In this document: positions 41,310 through 51,000 of the stretch, in pieces | Layout: each line of letters opens with the position of its first letter | Numbering within the stretch: position 1 is the first letter of the stretch | From: Pseudomonas linyingensis | GTDB taxonomy: Bacteria; Pseudomonadota; Gammaproteobacteria; Pseudomonadales; Pseudomonadaceae | Direction of reading: 5' to 3' | Assembly: GCF_900109175.1 (NCBI RefSeq) | Contig: NZ_FNZE01000004.1 | Span: forward strand, 207,818-271,817 | DNA: 64,000 nt | Notes under the pieces: model-generated | Databases searched by the model: none | What the model was told of the DNA's origin: nothing | What the model saw: only the letters and a program-made list of their open reading frames with translations | Program-made: the position numbers and the translations under genes

Positions 41310-43163
41310 TTACAGCTGAATCAGCGGCGCCTCGTCTTCACTGCGGAACGGCAGCTGCGGCAACAGCTCGTGCGCATCGCCCAGGCCCAGCATCAGCACG
41401 TTGCGCAGGCTCTGGCTGATGCGGCTGACGTAGCCCAGATCGTTCATCAGCGAGCTGGCGTGCAGGCCGTCCAGCTTGTTCTCGCGCACCGCCGCGAACA
41501 GCCGCTCGCGGAACTGGCCATCGAACTTCGCCGCGGCGCCGTCGAACAGCTCCAGCCGCGCCCTGAGCGCCTCCTCCGGCAGATCGAGCAGACTGATCAC
41601 GCGCATTTCGCGCAGCACCCAGAGCATGTGCCGGCGCAGCTCGGCATAGGCCGCGCTCACCGCCGGCTCGCGGCCGTTGAGCTGGCGGCCGAGGTTCTTC
41701 TGCAGGTGCTTGGCATCCTTGACCGCATCCACCAGCTGCATGGCCAGCACTTGGCTGGCGATCCATTCCCGGTTGTGCGTCTCGTCCAGATTGGCCTTCA
41801 AGCGGCCCATGTAGCTGACCAGGTCGCTGTACACGCCCTTGATGTGGTGCTGGTACAGCTGCTCGGCATCCAGGCCACGGCTGGCCCCCTGCGCCGCATC
41901 CTGCAAGGCACGCTCGTCGACCTGCGCACTGCGCAGCTGATCGACCGGCAGGTACAGCGCATGGCAGATCACCTCCAGACTCAGGCGCGCCAGGTGCTGC
42001 AGCTCGCGGGCCACCGCCTGCACGGCGGCATCCGCCGAATCCAGCGCGTTGTCGTCCAGGTAGCGGGCGCGGGTCACCACCTGCAGCGCCACCGGCTGCG
42101 CCTGGGCCTGCACCTCGGCGATCAGCACACTGGGCTCGGCCAGCTCGGGCAGCCAGCGCTCCAGTGCCGTGGCCAGACGCGGATGCCAGGGCACGAACAG
42201 CAGCACCCCCAGGCCATTGAACAGGGTATGGAACAGCGCCAGCTCCAGCAGCGCGTTGCCGGCAAAGCCGGACAGCTCCGCCAGCCATAGCACCAGCGCT
42301 GTAAGTGGCTGCAGGAAGACCAGGGCGAGCAGCGCCACCCCGCTGTTGAACAGCACGTTGGCCAGCGCCAGGCGCTTGCCGGCCCGCCCACCGCCCAGCG
42401 AGCCGATCACCGCGGTCAGCACGCCGCCGACATTGGTGCCGATGGCCAGGGCAAAGCCCTGATCGACATCGATCTGCCCCGAGGCCAGCGCGGTCAGCAC
42501 CAGCATCAGGCTGGCATGGCTGGACTGCACCACCGCGGTGACCAGCGCGCCGATGCCGACGAACAGCAGGATGCCCAACAGCCCCGGCACCTTGAACTGC
42601 GCCGGATCGAACATCGCCGTGGCGTCGGTGAAGCCGCCCTTGATCAGGTCGATGCCGAAGAACAGGAAGCAGATGCCCAGCAGCACCCGCCCGGCGCCCT
42701 TGCTTCTGGGGCCGTTGAAGCCGAGCAGGATGCCGAACACCGCCAGCGGCAGGGCCATGTCGGCCAGGCTGGCGCTCTGCCCGGCCAGCGCCAGCAGCCA
42801 GATGCCGCTGGTGGTGCCCAGGTTGGCACCGAAGACGATGCACAACCCCGCGCCCAGGCCGATCAGCCCGGTGCCTAGAAAGGCGATGGTCAGCAGCGAC
42901 ACCAGGGTACTGGACTGCACCATCACCGTGGCCAGCACGCCGAAGGCCAGGCTCTTCCAGGTCCGGTCGGTGGCCTTGGCGAGGAAACGTTCCAGCTCGC
43001 TGCCGGCCAGCAGGCGCAACCCCTCCTCCAGACACTGCATGCCGAACAGGAACAGGGCGAGGCCGCCGGCCAGCCGCGTCCAGCCGCTGCTGAACCAGAA
43101 CGACGTAGCCAGTGCGATGGCCAGCAGCCACATCACGACGGTATTAGCGGTTTTACTGGACAA
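41310..43163 (-). CDS. Na/Pi cotransporter family protein, upstream paralogue
   Basis: A protein of about 617 residues that aligns with the downstream gene without gaps through the first 260 residues, so the two are tandem duplicates. Both QSS motifs (83-85 and 213-215) are present, but the second GANIGTT motif has become GTNVGGV (242-248). The C-terminal half is PhoU-like. TTG at 43163 preceded by GAGGG and five bases is the most likely start; a GTG at 43187 lacks a ribosome binding site. Confidence 0.9.
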   Translation of the reverse strand: MSSKTANTVVMWLLAIALATSFWFSSGWTRLAGGLALFLFGMQCLEEGLRLLAGSELERFLAKATDRTWKSLAFGVLATVMVQSSTLVSLLTIAFLGTGLIGLGAGLCIVFGANLGTTSGIWLLALAGQSASLADMALPLAVFGILLGFNGPRSKGAGRVLLGICFLFFGIDLIKGGFTDATAMFDPAQFKVPGLLGILLFVGIGALVTAVVQSSHASLMLVLTALASGQIDVDQGFALAIGTNVGGVLTAVIGSLGGGRAGKRLALANVLFNSGVALLALVFLQPLTALVLWLAELSGFAGNALLELALFHTLFNGLGVLLFVPWHPRLATALERWLPELAEPSVLIAEVQAQAQPVALQVVTRARYLDDNALDSADAAVQAVARELQHLARLSLEVICHALYLPVDQLRSAQVDERALQDAAQGASRGLDAEQLYQHHIKGVYSDLVSYMGRLKANLDETHNREWIASQVLAMQLVDAVKDAKHLQKNLGRQLNGREPAVSAAYAELRRHMLWVLREMRVISLLDLPEEALRARLELFDGAAAKFDGQFRERLFAAVRENKLDGLHASSLMNDLGYVSRISQSLRNVLMLGLGDAHELLPQLPFRSEDEAPLIQL

Positions 43164-43361
43164 GACGGCCCTCGGCTGACAACCCACGGTGCACGTTCAA
43201 GGAGATACCGCAGAGCACCTCTGCGCACGAGAGGAAGCGGCATGACAAGGGAATGACGAACAGATGACCGTCACGCGGGCAATTCTGCCCGAAAACGCAG
43301 CGGGAAGGGGAAGGTGCGCGGGAGCGCAGGATGGGCGCCCGGACGGGCGCCCGAATCCGCT
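43164..43361. other. Intergenic region upstream of the cotransporter pair
   Basis: 198 bp between two genes on the same strand. It should contain the promoter of the cotransporter pair. No hairpin terminator with a T tract and no clear Pho box was recognised. Confidence 0.4.
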
Positions 43362-43712
43362 TTAACGCTGGTACGACTGGTTCTGACCCCAGGAGCTGGT
43401 GCAGCCCAGGCAGCGCACGAAGGCTTCGCGGCCCGGCTCGCCGATCAGCGCATCCGCGGACTCCCCGACGTTGCCGCCCAGCGCCGAGAACGGCAGGCTG
43501 ACGACGAAGACCGCCGCACCGATGATGGTGCCGGCGATCAGCAGCGGACGGGCGATCAGCAGGTCGCCGACCATGGCGTAGGCCGGCGGAGCCTCCAGGG
43601 TGTAGGTGGGATCGCCGCTGACGTTGTCCTGGGAAGCAGACGCGGACAGCGGAAGGGAGGCCAGACCGGTGGTCAGAAGCAGGCCAAGGGCTGTGGAACG
43701 GAACAGATTCAT
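43362..43712 (-). CDS. Small exported or membrane protein of unknown function
   Basis: A 116-residue protein with a signal peptide ([27 protein letters not shown], cleavage near residue 27) and a hydrophobic stretch near residues 50-75 ([23 protein letters not shown]), then a short Cys-containing tail ([12 protein letters not shown]). Similar small proteins in Pseudomonas are sometimes labelled multidrug transporter, which the sequence does not support. The start at 43712 gives the signal peptide; the frame is open further upstream. Confidence 0.75.
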   Translation of the reverse strand: MNLFRSTALGLLLTTGLASLPLSASASQDNVSGDPTYTLEAPPAYAMVGDLLIARPLLIAGTIIGAAVFVVSLPFSALGGNVGESADALIGEPGREAFVRCLGCTSSWGQNQSYQR

Positions 43713-43862
43713 GCGCAGGGTCCTTTTTGCCGCGTTGCACGTGGGGATAACTATATCAGCGAATCGCCGGCCGCCAGCGTGAACGCCGTCAATCGCTGCG
43801 GCCAGACCGGCGAGGAAACCGCCCGGCAAAACCGCCTGCGCTCGCCGGAGCCGGCGCGTCAC

Positions 43863-44675
43863 TCAGCGCTGACAGCGCGGACAGTACACGCTGGCGCGCT
43901 GGCCCAGCTTGACCTCGCGCAGGGTGCTGCCGCAGACCTTGCAGAACTCGCCGCCGCGGCCGTAGACGAACAGCTCCTGCTGGAAGTAGCCGGGCTTGCC
44001 GTCGCCGCCGACGAAGTCGCGCAGGGTGGTGCCGCCGCAGTCGATGGCCTGGGCGAGGATGCGCCGGATGTCATCGGCCAGCCTCACATAGCGCGCCCGC
44101 GAGATGCTGCCGGCCTCGCGGCGCGGGTCGATGCCGGCGGCGAACAATGCCTCGGTGGCGTAGATGTTGCCCACGCCGACCACCACCGCGTTGTCCATGA
44201 TGAACGGCTTGACCGCCACACGCTTGCCGCGCGACAGCTGGTACAGGCGTTCGCCGTCGAAGTCCTCGCCCAGCGGTTCCGGCCCCAGCTTGCGCAGCAG
44301 TTCGTGATTGAGCGGGTCCAGGCTCCACAGCAGCGCGCCGAAGCGCCGCGGGTCGGTGTAGCGCAGCGCCAGGCCGGAATCCAGCTCGATGTCGACGTGC
44401 TCGTGCTTGGCCGCCGGCAGGCCGGCCTCGATCAGGCGCAGGCTGCCGGACATGCCGAGGTGGCCGATCAGGGTGCCGCACTCGGCGCCGATCAGCAGGT
44501 ATTTGGCGCGCCGCTCGACCCGCTCGATGCGCTGGCCGGACAGACGCACGTCGAGATCTTCGGGGATCGGCCAGCGCAGGCGGCGCTCGCGGACGATCAC
44601 GCGAGTGACGCGGTGGCCCTCCAGATGCGGGGCGATGCCGCGGCGGGTGGTTTCGACTTCGGGCAGTTCGGGCAT
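43863..44675 (-). CDS. mutM: Formamidopyrimidine-DNA glycosylase
   Basis: Removes 8-oxoguanine and FaPy lesions. The 270-residue enzyme begins [13 protein letters not shown], with Pro2 as the nucleophile and Glu3 essential. The helix-two-turn-helix region and a C-terminal zinc finger (FCKVCGS ... YCPRCQR) are intact. The start is fixed by the need for Pro2. It is divergent from the rlmI-like gene. Confidence 0.98.
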   Translation of the reverse strand: MPELPEVETTRRGIAPHLEGHRVTRVIVRERRLRWPIPEDLDVRLSGQRIERVERRAKYLLIGAECGTLIGHLGMSGSLRLIEAGLPAAKHEHVDIELDSGLALRYTDPRRFGALLWSLDPLNHELLRKLGPEPLGEDFDGERLYQLSRGKRVAVKPFIMDNAVVVGVGNIYATEALFAAGIDPRREAGSISRARYVRLADDIRRILAQAIDCGGTTLRDFVGGDGKPGYFQQELFVYGRGGEFCKVCGSTLREVKLGQRASVYCPRCQR

Positions 44676-44778
44676 GGCGGCAGGCACGGGCAGAACAGGG
44701 GGCGTCAACATAGCAGGATTGCCGCCACCGCTCACCTCCGCGCGCCAGCCGGCAGGCGCCCGGCGCCCCGCCTTCCGC

Positions 44779-44784
44779 TATACT
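44779..44784 (+). promoter_or_regulatory. Candidate -10 element for the rlmI-like gene
   Basis: TATACT 24 bp upstream of the ATG at 44809, which would give a short leader. No recognisable -35 hexamer lies at normal spacing. Confidence 0.35.
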
Positions 44785-44808
44785 GCGCGCTTTTTGCGAG
44801 AGTGCCCC

Positions 44809-46002
44809 ATGACCCTGCCCAGCCTGCGACTGAAAGCCAACGCCGAGCGCCGCCTGCGCGCCGGCCACCTGTGGGTCTACAGCAACGAGGTGGACGTGGC
44901 GGCCACCCCGCTGTCGCTGTTCGGCGCCGGCGACCAGGCCATCCTCGAGATGAGCAACGGCAAGCCGTTGGGCATCGTCGCGATCAGCCCGCAGAACCTG
45001 ATCTGTGCCCGCCTGATCTCCCGCGACACCAAGCACATCCTCGACAAGTCGCTGCTGGTGCACCGCATCAACGTCGCCCTCAGCCTGCGCGAGCGCCTGT
45101 TCGACAAGCCGTTCTACCGCCTGGTCTACGGCGACTCCGACCTGCTGCCCGGTCTGGTGGTCGACCGCTTCGGCGACTACCTGGTGGTGCAGATGGCCTC
45201 GGCGACCATGGAGCATCACAAGCACCACCTGATCGAGGCGCTGGTCCAGGTGATCAAGCCGGCCGGCATCCTGCTCAAGAACGACTCCGCCGCCCGCGAT
45301 GCCGAGGGCCTGCCGCGCTACGTCGACAGCGCCTACGGCCAGGTCCCCGAGTGGGTGGCGCTGGAAGAGAACGGCGTCAAGTTCGAGGCGCCGGTGCTCA
45401 GCGGCCAGAAGACCGGCTGGTTCTACGACCACCGCATGAACCGCGCGCGCCTGGCCCCCTACGTCAAGGGCAAGCGCGTGCTCGACCTGTTCAGCTACAT
45501 CGGCGGCTGGGGCGTGCAGGCCGCGGCGTTCGGCGCCTCCGAGGTGATGTGCGTGGACGGCTCGGCGCTGGCGCTGGACGGCGTCGAGCGCAACGCCGCG
45601 CTGAACGGCGTCGCCGACAAGATGGCCTGCGTCGAGGGCGACGTGTTCGAGGCGCTCAAGGAGCTGAAGGCCGCCGAGGAGCGCTTCGACGTGATCGTCG
45701 CCGACCCGCCCGCCTTCATCAAGCGCAAGAAGGACCTCAAGAACGGCGAAGCCGCCTACCGCCGCCTCAACGAGGCCGCCATGCGCCTGCTCAGCCGCGA
45801 CGGCATCCTGGTCAGCGCCAGTTGCTCGATGCACCTGCCCGAGGACGACCTGCAGAACATCCTGCTGTCCAGCGCCCGCCACCTCGACCGCCACATCCAG
45901 CTGCTCGAGCGCGGCGGCCAGGGCCCGGACCATCCGGTACACCCGGCGATCCACGAGACCCGCTACATCAAGAGCCTGACCTGCCGCATCCTGCCCAACT
46001 GA
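44809..46002 (+). CDS. rlmI: RlmI-like 23S rRNA cytosine-C5 methyltransferase
   Basis: A 397-residue class I SAM methyltransferase with an N-terminal PUA domain (LRAGHLWVYSNEVD, about residues 16-30), the SAM motif VLDLFSYIGGWGVQAAAFGA, catalytic VADPPAFIKRKKDLKNG and SASCSMHLP carrying a catalytic-type Cys. E. coli RlmI makes m5C1962; the same role is likely but the modified base is inferred from family membership. It is divergent from mutM and followed by ilvD. Confidence 0.9.
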   Translation: MTLPSLRLKANAERRLRAGHLWVYSNEVDVAATPLSLFGAGDQAILEMSNGKPLGIVAISPQNLICARLISRDTKHILDKSLLVHRINVALSLRERLFDKPFYRLVYGDSDLLPGLVVDRFGDYLVVQMASATMEHHKHHLIEALVQVIKPAGILLKNDSAARDAEGLPRYVDSAYGQVPEWVALEENGVKFEAPVLSGQKTGWFYDHRMNRARLAPYVKGKRVLDLFSYIGGWGVQAAAFGASEVMCVDGSALALDGVERNAALNGVADKMACVEGDVFEALKELKAAEERFDVIVADPPAFIKRKKDLKNGEAAYRRLNEAAMRLLSRDGILVSASCSMHLPEDDLQNILLSSARHLDRHIQLLERGGQGPDHPVHPAIHETRYIKSLTCRILPN

Positions 46003-46020
46003 GGCCGTTCCTCGCCGACA

Positions 46021-46043
46021 CGTGGTGCGCCTGGCGCACCACG
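46021..46043. other. Perfect hairpin between the rlmI-like gene and ilvD
   Basis: CGTGGTGCGC, loop CTG and the complementary GCGCACCACG form a perfect 10-bp stem with a three-base loop, 19 bases after the rlmI stop. No T tract follows on the plus strand. It could be a terminator without a U run, a transcript-stabilising stem, or a repeat unit. Confidence 0.6.
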
Positions 46044-46124
46044 CCTGTCCCGCCACGATGCACCCGCCCGCCAATCGCGGTATTCTGAGCAACTGAATAT
46101 CTGCCTGATTTCCGGGAACCCGCC

Positions 46125-47963
46125 ATGCCTGACTATCGCTCGAAAACCTCCACCTTCGGCCGCAACATGGCCGGTGCACGCGCCCTGTGGCGTGCCACCG
46201 GGATGAAGGACGAGGACTTCAAGAAGCCGATCATCGCCATCGCCAACTCCTTCACCCAGTTCGTGCCCGGCCACGTGCACCTGAAGGATCTGGGCCAGCT
46301 GGTCGCCCGCGAGATCGAGAAGGCCGGCGGCGTGGCCAAGGAGTTCGACACCATCGCCGTCGACGACGGCATCGCCATGGGCCACGACGGCATGCTCTAT
46401 TCGCTGCCGAGCCGCGAGATCATCGCCGACTCCGTCGAGTACATGGTCAACGCCCACTGCGCCGACGCCATCGTGTGCATCTCCAACTGCGACAAGATCA
46501 CCCCCGGCATGCTGATGGCCGCCCTGCGCCTGAACATCCCGGTGGTGTTCGTCTCCGGCGGCCCGATGGAAGCCGGCAAGACCAAGCTGGCCAGCCACGG
46601 CCTCGACCTGGTCGATGCCATGGTCGCCGCCGCCGACGACAGCTGTTCGGACGAGACCGTCGCCGAATACGAGCGCAGCGCCTGCCCGACCTGCGGCAGC
46701 TGCTCCGGCATGTTCACCGCCAACTCGATGAACTGCCTGACCGAGGCCCTCGGCCTGGCGCTGCCGGGCAACGGCACCACCCTGGCCACCCACGCCGACC
46801 GCGAGCAGCTGTTCCTGCGCGCCGGCCGGCTGATCGTCGAGCTGTGCCAGCGCTACTACGGCGAGAACGACGAGTCGGTGCTGCCACGCAACATCGCCAA
46901 CCGCAAGGCGTTCGAGAACGCGATGACCCTGGACATCGCCATGGGCGGCTCGACCAACACCATCCTGCACCTGCTGGCCTCCGCCCAGGAAGGCGAGGTC
47001 GACTTCGACCTGCGCGCCATCGACGCCCTGTCGCGTCGCGTGCCGCAGCTGTGCAAGGTGGCACCGAACATCCAGAAGTACCACATGGAAGACGTGCACC
47101 GCGCCGGCGGCATCTTCTCGATCCTCGGCGAACTGGCCCGGGGCGGCCTGCTGCACACCGACGTGCCGACCGTGCACAGCAAGACCATGGCCGACGCCAT
47201 CGCCCAGTGGGACATCACCCAGACCCGCGACGAAGCCGTGCACACCTTCTTCAAGGCCGGTCCGGCCGGCATCCCCAGCCAGACCGCGTTCAGCCAGGCG
47301 ACCCGCTGGCCAACGCTGGACACCGACCGCTTCGAGGGCTGCATCCGCAGTGTCGAGAACGCCTACTCCCAGGAAGGCGGCCTGGCCGTGCTGTACGGCA
47401 ACATCGCCCTCGACGGCTGCGTGGTGAAGACCGCCGGCGTCGACGAATCGATCCACGTGTTCGAAGGCTCGGCGAAGATCTACGAGAGCCAGGACGCCGC
47501 GGTGAAGGGCATCCTCGCCGACGAGGTCAAGCCGGGCGACATCGTGATCATCCGCTACGAAGGCCCGAAGGGCGGTCCGGGCATGCAGGAAATGCTCTAC
47601 CCGACCTCGTACCTGAAGTCCAAGGGCCTGGGCAAGCAGTGCGCCCTGCTCACCGACGGCCGCTTCTCCGGCGGCACCTCGGGCCTGTCGATCGGCCACG
47701 CTTCGCCGGAAGCCGCCGCAGGCGGCGCCATCGGCCTGGTCGAGGAAGGCGACAAGATCCTCATCGACATCCCCAACCGCAGCATCAACCTGCTGGTCGG
47801 CGATGACGAACTGAAGGCCCGCCGCCTGCACCAGGACCACAAGGGCTGGAAGCCGGCCGCGCCGCGCGCGCGCAAGGTCAGCACCGCGCTGAAGGCCTAC
47901 GCCCTGCTCGCCACCAGCGCCGACAAGGGCGCGGTGCGCAACAAGGCGCTGCTGGAGGACTGA
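46125..47963 (+). CDS. ilvD: Dihydroxy-acid dehydratase
   Basis: Iron-sulfur enzyme of valine, leucine and isoleucine synthesis. It is 612 residues long, as usual for the gammaproteobacterial type. Cluster cysteines are in [12 protein letters not shown] and [20 protein letters not shown]; the C-terminal signature [15 protein letters not shown] and [16 protein letters not shown] is present. A hairpin terminator follows at 47985, immediately before the STAND-type gene. Confidence 0.98.
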   Translation: MPDYRSKTSTFGRNMAGARALWRATGMKDEDFKKPIIAIANSFTQFVPGHVHLKDLGQLVAREIEKAGGVAKEFDTIAVDDGIAMGHDGMLYSLPSREIIADSVEYMVNAHCADAIVCISNCDKITPGMLMAALRLNIPVVFVSGGPMEAGKTKLASHGLDLVDAMVAAADDSCSDETVAEYERSACPTCGSCSGMFTANSMNCLTEALGLALPGNGTTLATHADREQLFLRAGRLIVELCQRYYGENDESVLPRNIANRKAFENAMTLDIAMGGSTNTILHLLASAQEGEVDFDLRAIDALSRRVPQLCKVAPNIQKYHMEDVHRAGGIFSILGELARGGLLHTDVPTVHSKTMADAIAQWDITQTRDEAVHTFFKAGPAGIPSQTAFSQATRWPTLDTDRFEGCIRSVENAYSQEGGLAVLYGNIALDGCVVKTAGVDESIHVFEGSAKIYESQDAAVKGILADEVKPGDIVIIRYEGPKGGPGMQEMLYPTSYLKSKGLGKQCALLTDGRFSGGTSGLSIGHASPEAAAGGAIGLVEEGDKILIDIPNRSINLLVGDDELKARRLHQDHKGWKPAAPRARKVSTALKAYALLATSADKGAVRNKALLED

Positions 47964-47984
47964 TAGCAGTCAGCCCAGCAGTCA

Positions 47985-48015
47985 CGGAAAGCCCGGCCTA
48001 GCGCCGGGCTTTCCG
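47985..48015. terminator. Hairpin terminator after ilvD
   Basis: A 13-bp perfect stem CGGAAAGCCCGGC, five-base loop and complement, followed by CTTTCTG. It separates ilvD transcription from the following gene. Confidence 0.85.
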
Positions 48016-48017
48016 CT

Positions 48018-48046
48018 TTCTGGGGTGTCCTCAGCCGCTGTATCCT
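48018..48046 (+). promoter_or_regulatory. Weak candidate promoter for the STAND-type gene
   Basis: TTCTGG (48018-48023), 17-bp spacer, TATCCT (48041-48046), about 32 bp before the preferred ATG at 48079. The -35 match is poor. This is the only sigma70-like pair seen between the ilvD terminator and the gene. Confidence 0.3.
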
Positions 48047-48078
48047 GTCACGTCCGCAGGTTTATTCGGGAGCAATGG

Positions 48079-51000
48079 ATGGTGCTGGTAGCCAGACGCG
48101 TGCAGAGGGAGGCGCGAGACGGGGCGGAAACGCCGGAAGAGCTGCCCCTCAGCGACTTTCGCCACACACCTGCCTGGGTACTACTGGGCGAGCCGGGAGC
48201 GGGCAAGAGCGAAGCCTTGAAGCAAGAGGCTCGGGAGACTGGTGGCGAGTACGTCACGGTGCGCGAGCTGGTAATGACAACGCCCCCTCTGGAAGAGTGG
48301 CGCGGCAAGACACTGTTCATCGATGCACTGGACGAAGCCCGTGCCGCAGGCTCAGAGAGCCTGACCCTGTACATCCGCCAGCAACTGCGCCAGCTTGGAA
48401 AGCCGGCCTTCCGCCTTTCCTGTCGCGCGGCAGACTGGCACGGCTCAACCGACATAGCCGAGTTACGGGACATCAGCCCGGACAACCAGCTGGCCGTGTT
48501 GCAGTTGTGCCCGCTGAGTGATGACGACATCCGGCAGATCCTGCAGAACAATCACAACGTCGCCGATCCCCAGGCCTTCGTCGAACAGGCCGAGCGACAC
48601 AGGATCGCTCCGCTGCTGCGCAATCCGCAGACGCTGAAACTGATGGCCAGGGCAGTCAGCGGCGACTGCTGGCCGGAAAGCAGCAGCGAGGTCTATCGAC
48701 TGGCCTGCGAGAAACTGACACAGGAGAGCAACGCGCAGCACCGGCACATCAGTGAAGCCAAGGCTATCGATAGCGAAACCTTGCTGGTGGCGGCGGGACA
48801 GCTGTTTGCCGTACAGCTACTGTCTGGCAAGACAGGAGTTGCCCTCGACCTAGACGCCAGCGACACCGAGCATCCAGCGCTCGATCAGTTCAAGCCCGAA
48901 GTCCCCGCCGCAGCCAGAAGAGCGCTGCAGTCCGCCTTGTTCTCTCCCGCCACAGGACATGCCGAGCGCCTGGTTCCCTGTCACCGCACCGTCGCCGAGT
49001 ATCTCGCTGCCCGATGGCTGGCGGAAAAGCTGGACCGGAAAAGCCTGCCGCACGGCCGCCTGCTCAAGCTGTTGCTTGGCTTCGACGGCGGCGTGGTGGC
49101 TGACCTGCGCGGCCTGCTCGCCTGGCTGGCCCAGCACAGCACCTCAATCCGCACGCGGCTGATCGACGTCGATCCGCTCGGCATCGTGCTATATGGCGAT
49201 GTCCGTCCATTCAGTACGGCAGACAAGCGCCATCTGCTGCAGGCTCTGCGGCAACAGGCGGAGCGGTTTCCGGGGTTCCGCTGGCATCTCTGGCAGGACA
49301 TGAAAGGATTCGGCGCACTGGTCGACGAAGCCTTGCTTGAGGACTTCCGCTACATCCTTCGGACGACCGAGCGAGACGAGGCCACCCAGTCCCATATCGA
49401 CTGCGTGCTGGACATCCTCGAATACGGCCATGCCTACCCCTGCCTGGCGGCTCCGTTGCTTGCGATCATCAAGGACGCCTCTTTCTGGCCACGACTACGC
49501 TACGCCGCACTCAGGGTCTGGTTCCAGCTGGCACCCTCTGCAGAGATCAAAGCCCTGCTGACGCGGGTCCACAGCAATCAGGTTGAGGACGAAGATGACG
49601 AATTGCTGGGCAAGCTGCTGGATCGGCTTTACCCGGAGTCTCTGATACCGGATGAGCTACTTCAGTACCTTCACCCTCCCAAGGACTCTCGTCTGATCGG
49701 CTGCTATCGAATGTTCTGGGAGCACTGGCTACCAATGCGTGCACCGGCAGATCAGTTGCCGACTCTGCTAGAAGGGCTCTGCGCAAGACCTGAAGTTTTC
49801 GATGAAGACAGTACCGAGTCGCTGCGTTCCTACTCGATTGGTCGACTGCTTGTGCGCACCCTCAATGAGCTGGGTGAGTCTGCCACCGACGAGCAGCTTT
49901 TCACCTGGCTGGGCGCCGGAGCCAACCAGTACGGCTACTTCAACCGGGATCATGAGTCCCGGCCTTTGATCCAGCGATGGCTCGAACAGCACCCCGAGCG
50001 ATACAAAGCCGTACTGGCACAGTGCATCCAAACCATTTCAAGTAGCCGCTATTCACCGTACCCCCGCCTGCATGATGCAACGCCACCAGCAGACATAGGC
50101 CTCTGGCATCTGCATCAAGCAGGCACGTCCGAGGAAGCTGCAGCCAGAATTCACTTGCAGAATGCGGTCAACGCACTTACGTGGCAACGCGGCGCCGAGG
50201 GGCTATCGCTGGAGGTCATCGAGGCCTGGGGGCGGGAATCCACGACGCGGGCAGACTGGCTGAACAACTGGCTTGCCTGCGATCTGGAACAGGAGCATTG
50301 GCGACTTGAGGATGCGGCTAGGACCCGGCCATACAAAGAACAGGAAGCCGAGCAGCGTCGCCAGCGCACTCAGCACATTACTCCCGAGCTACCCGCAATC
50401 ACCGCCGGCACCGCGGCGCCACACCTGCTTGAACACCTGGCGATGGCTTGGCTGAATCACTTCTCGGATATCAACGGAGAAACGATCAGCACGCGCTTTG
50501 CCAACTACAGCGATCTGGGCGATGAACTCATGCTGGCTGCCGAATCCGGCTTCCGCCATTGCTTGCAGCGCTCCGATCTGCCCTCGGCAGCAGAAATCAT
50601 CACAGAGAATCAGGCTGGTCGGCGCCACTTCATCGGCCTGCCCTGCCTGCTTGGCCTGCAGTTGAGCCGGGCAGATGCGCCCGAGACGGTGGCTGCGCCA
50701 CCTGACGCGCTGCTTGAGCGACTGCTGGCCTTCCACCTCTGCGGCTCATATTTCGGACTGGACGACCTAGATGGTTGGGCCGCCGAGATTGCGCAGCATC
50801 ACCCCGAGCTGTTTGCCCGCGTACTGGTACAGCAAGCCTCTGCTGCTTTTGCTGCCGGCAATGCCTCTGCGGGTATAGCGCATTTTTTGGCTAGGGATAC
50901 TGCATATGCACAGGTTGCTCATCTCGCAGTCCCTGAACTACTACGCCAATTCCCCGAGAGCGCTGCCGGGGAGCAGTTGCGTAATCTCCGGCAATTGTTG

